64,000 nucleotides of DNA from Gemmatimonadaceae bacterium (GTDB taxonomy: Bacteria; Gemmatimonadota; Gemmatimonadetes; Gemmatimonadales; Gemmatimonadaceae), in the NCBI GenBank assembly GCA_013361935.1, contig JABFXC010000022.1, forward strand, positions 43,445 to 107,444, read 5' to 3'. This document shows positions 63,853 to 64,000 of the stretch, in pieces; the first letter of the stretch is position 1; the number at the start of each line of letters is the position of its first letter. A program made the translations under genes and the position numbers. The notes beneath the pieces were generated by a model, which saw nothing but the letters and a program-made list of their open reading frames with translations, made no database searches and was not told the DNA's origin.

Positions 63853-64000
63853 TCAGTATCCGCTGATCAGCGGCTTCGCCGAGGCCGGCCGGCTTCCGGG
63901 CGCGAGACTCGCCGCGCCCGCCGTCACCGGACCGCGCACCGGACGCAGGCGCGTGCCGCCGCCGTTCACCGCTCCGCGCGCGCGGATCGCCGCCGCGGCC
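63853..64000 (-). CDS. C-terminal end of an upstream gene, cut by the window edge
   Basis: An open frame enters from the right edge and ends TGA, immediately followed by the ATG of the 62596 gene (TGAATG). Visible residues include AIRARGAVNGGGTRLRPVRG, TAGAASLAPGS and a terminal PLISGY. The Gly/Ala/Arg-rich tail gives no family. The abutting start supports it being real and co-transcribed. Confidence 0.55.
   Translation of the reverse strand, partial: AAAAIRARGAVNGGGTRLRPVRGPVTAGAASLAPGSRPASAKPLISGY

Overview
The window is chromosomal DNA from a high-GC bacterium (about 70% G+C by eye) with a Gram-negative envelope. It has an outer-membrane beta-barrel, seven lipoproteins and nine Sec-exported proteins. 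There are no phage or transposon genes, no CRISPR and no tRNA or rRNA that I could see. The mix of features (short SigA-type sigma factor, Ig-like surface lipoproteins, many AxA|Q signal peptides, YtcJ and M14 exported hydrolases, dispersed GCCTAACG octamer) fits Gemmatimonadota or a relative in the FCB group best. That assignment is inference. Myxococcota or Acidobacteriota remain possible.

Layout. 1-3831: N-terminus of an AAA ATPase, a soluble histidine kinase and a molybdopterin oxidoreductase, the last two overlapping tail to tail. 4156-4368: a tiny Thr/Lys-rich lipoprotein with its own promoter and a perfect terminator. 14455 down to 4442 (minus): one tightly packed eight-gene operon, mostly joined by 4-base ATGA/GTGA overlaps: hybrid kinase, lipid kinase, a fused GlcD-GlcE, GlcF, a HAD phosphatase, YgfZ, an SDR epimerase and DUF1802. 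Together this looks like 2-phosphoglycolate/glycolate salvage coupled to Fe-S care. 14532-15425: sigma-70 family factor. 15680-17005: small membrane and exported proteins, two of them sharing one promoter element. 17052-19230: OmpR/kinase pair. 19410-22947: PHP membrane protein, 3D-domain protein, aroB and a cobalamin adenosyltransferase. 23203-25464: Ser/Thr kinase and ferredoxin-NADP reductase, divergent.

25535-30878: small proteins, a two-lipoprotein unit (GYWKNH protein plus vanadium-haloperoxidase-like protein), MazG and an aldo/keto reductase. 30996-32122: terC under a manganese (yybP-ykoY) riboswitch with an intrinsic terminator. 32241-37410: amidohydrolase, 5'-nucleotidase-like enzyme, and a porin plus short phosphate-binding-like protein. 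37664-43885: a 2073-residue Ig-like-repeat lipoprotein. 44004-50505: HIT, HNH, Ada-like methyltransferase, NAD synthetase, VirJ-like hydrolase and DinB. 50665-55339: penicillin-binding protein and Lon. 55693-60537: Ser/Thr kinase, a stand-alone copy of its C-terminal domain, and an M14 peptidase. 60754-64000: exported glycoside-hydrolase-like protein, a lipoprotein, a carbohydrate-binding exported protein and a gene running off the end.

The less expected signals are these: (i) an octamer GCCTAACG/CGTTAGGC, 19 perfect copies, all inside genes and mostly forcing the rare TTA codon; (ii) a long palindromic repeat family at convergent gene ends; (iii) two identical-architecture promoters; (iv) glutamine at the first mature position of all nine SPase I substrates; (v) enzymes with altered catalytic motifs (HAD ExE, nucleotidase GNR); (vi) a kinase whose regulatory tail is duplicated as the next gene; (vii) an insertion just before the Walker A of Lon.
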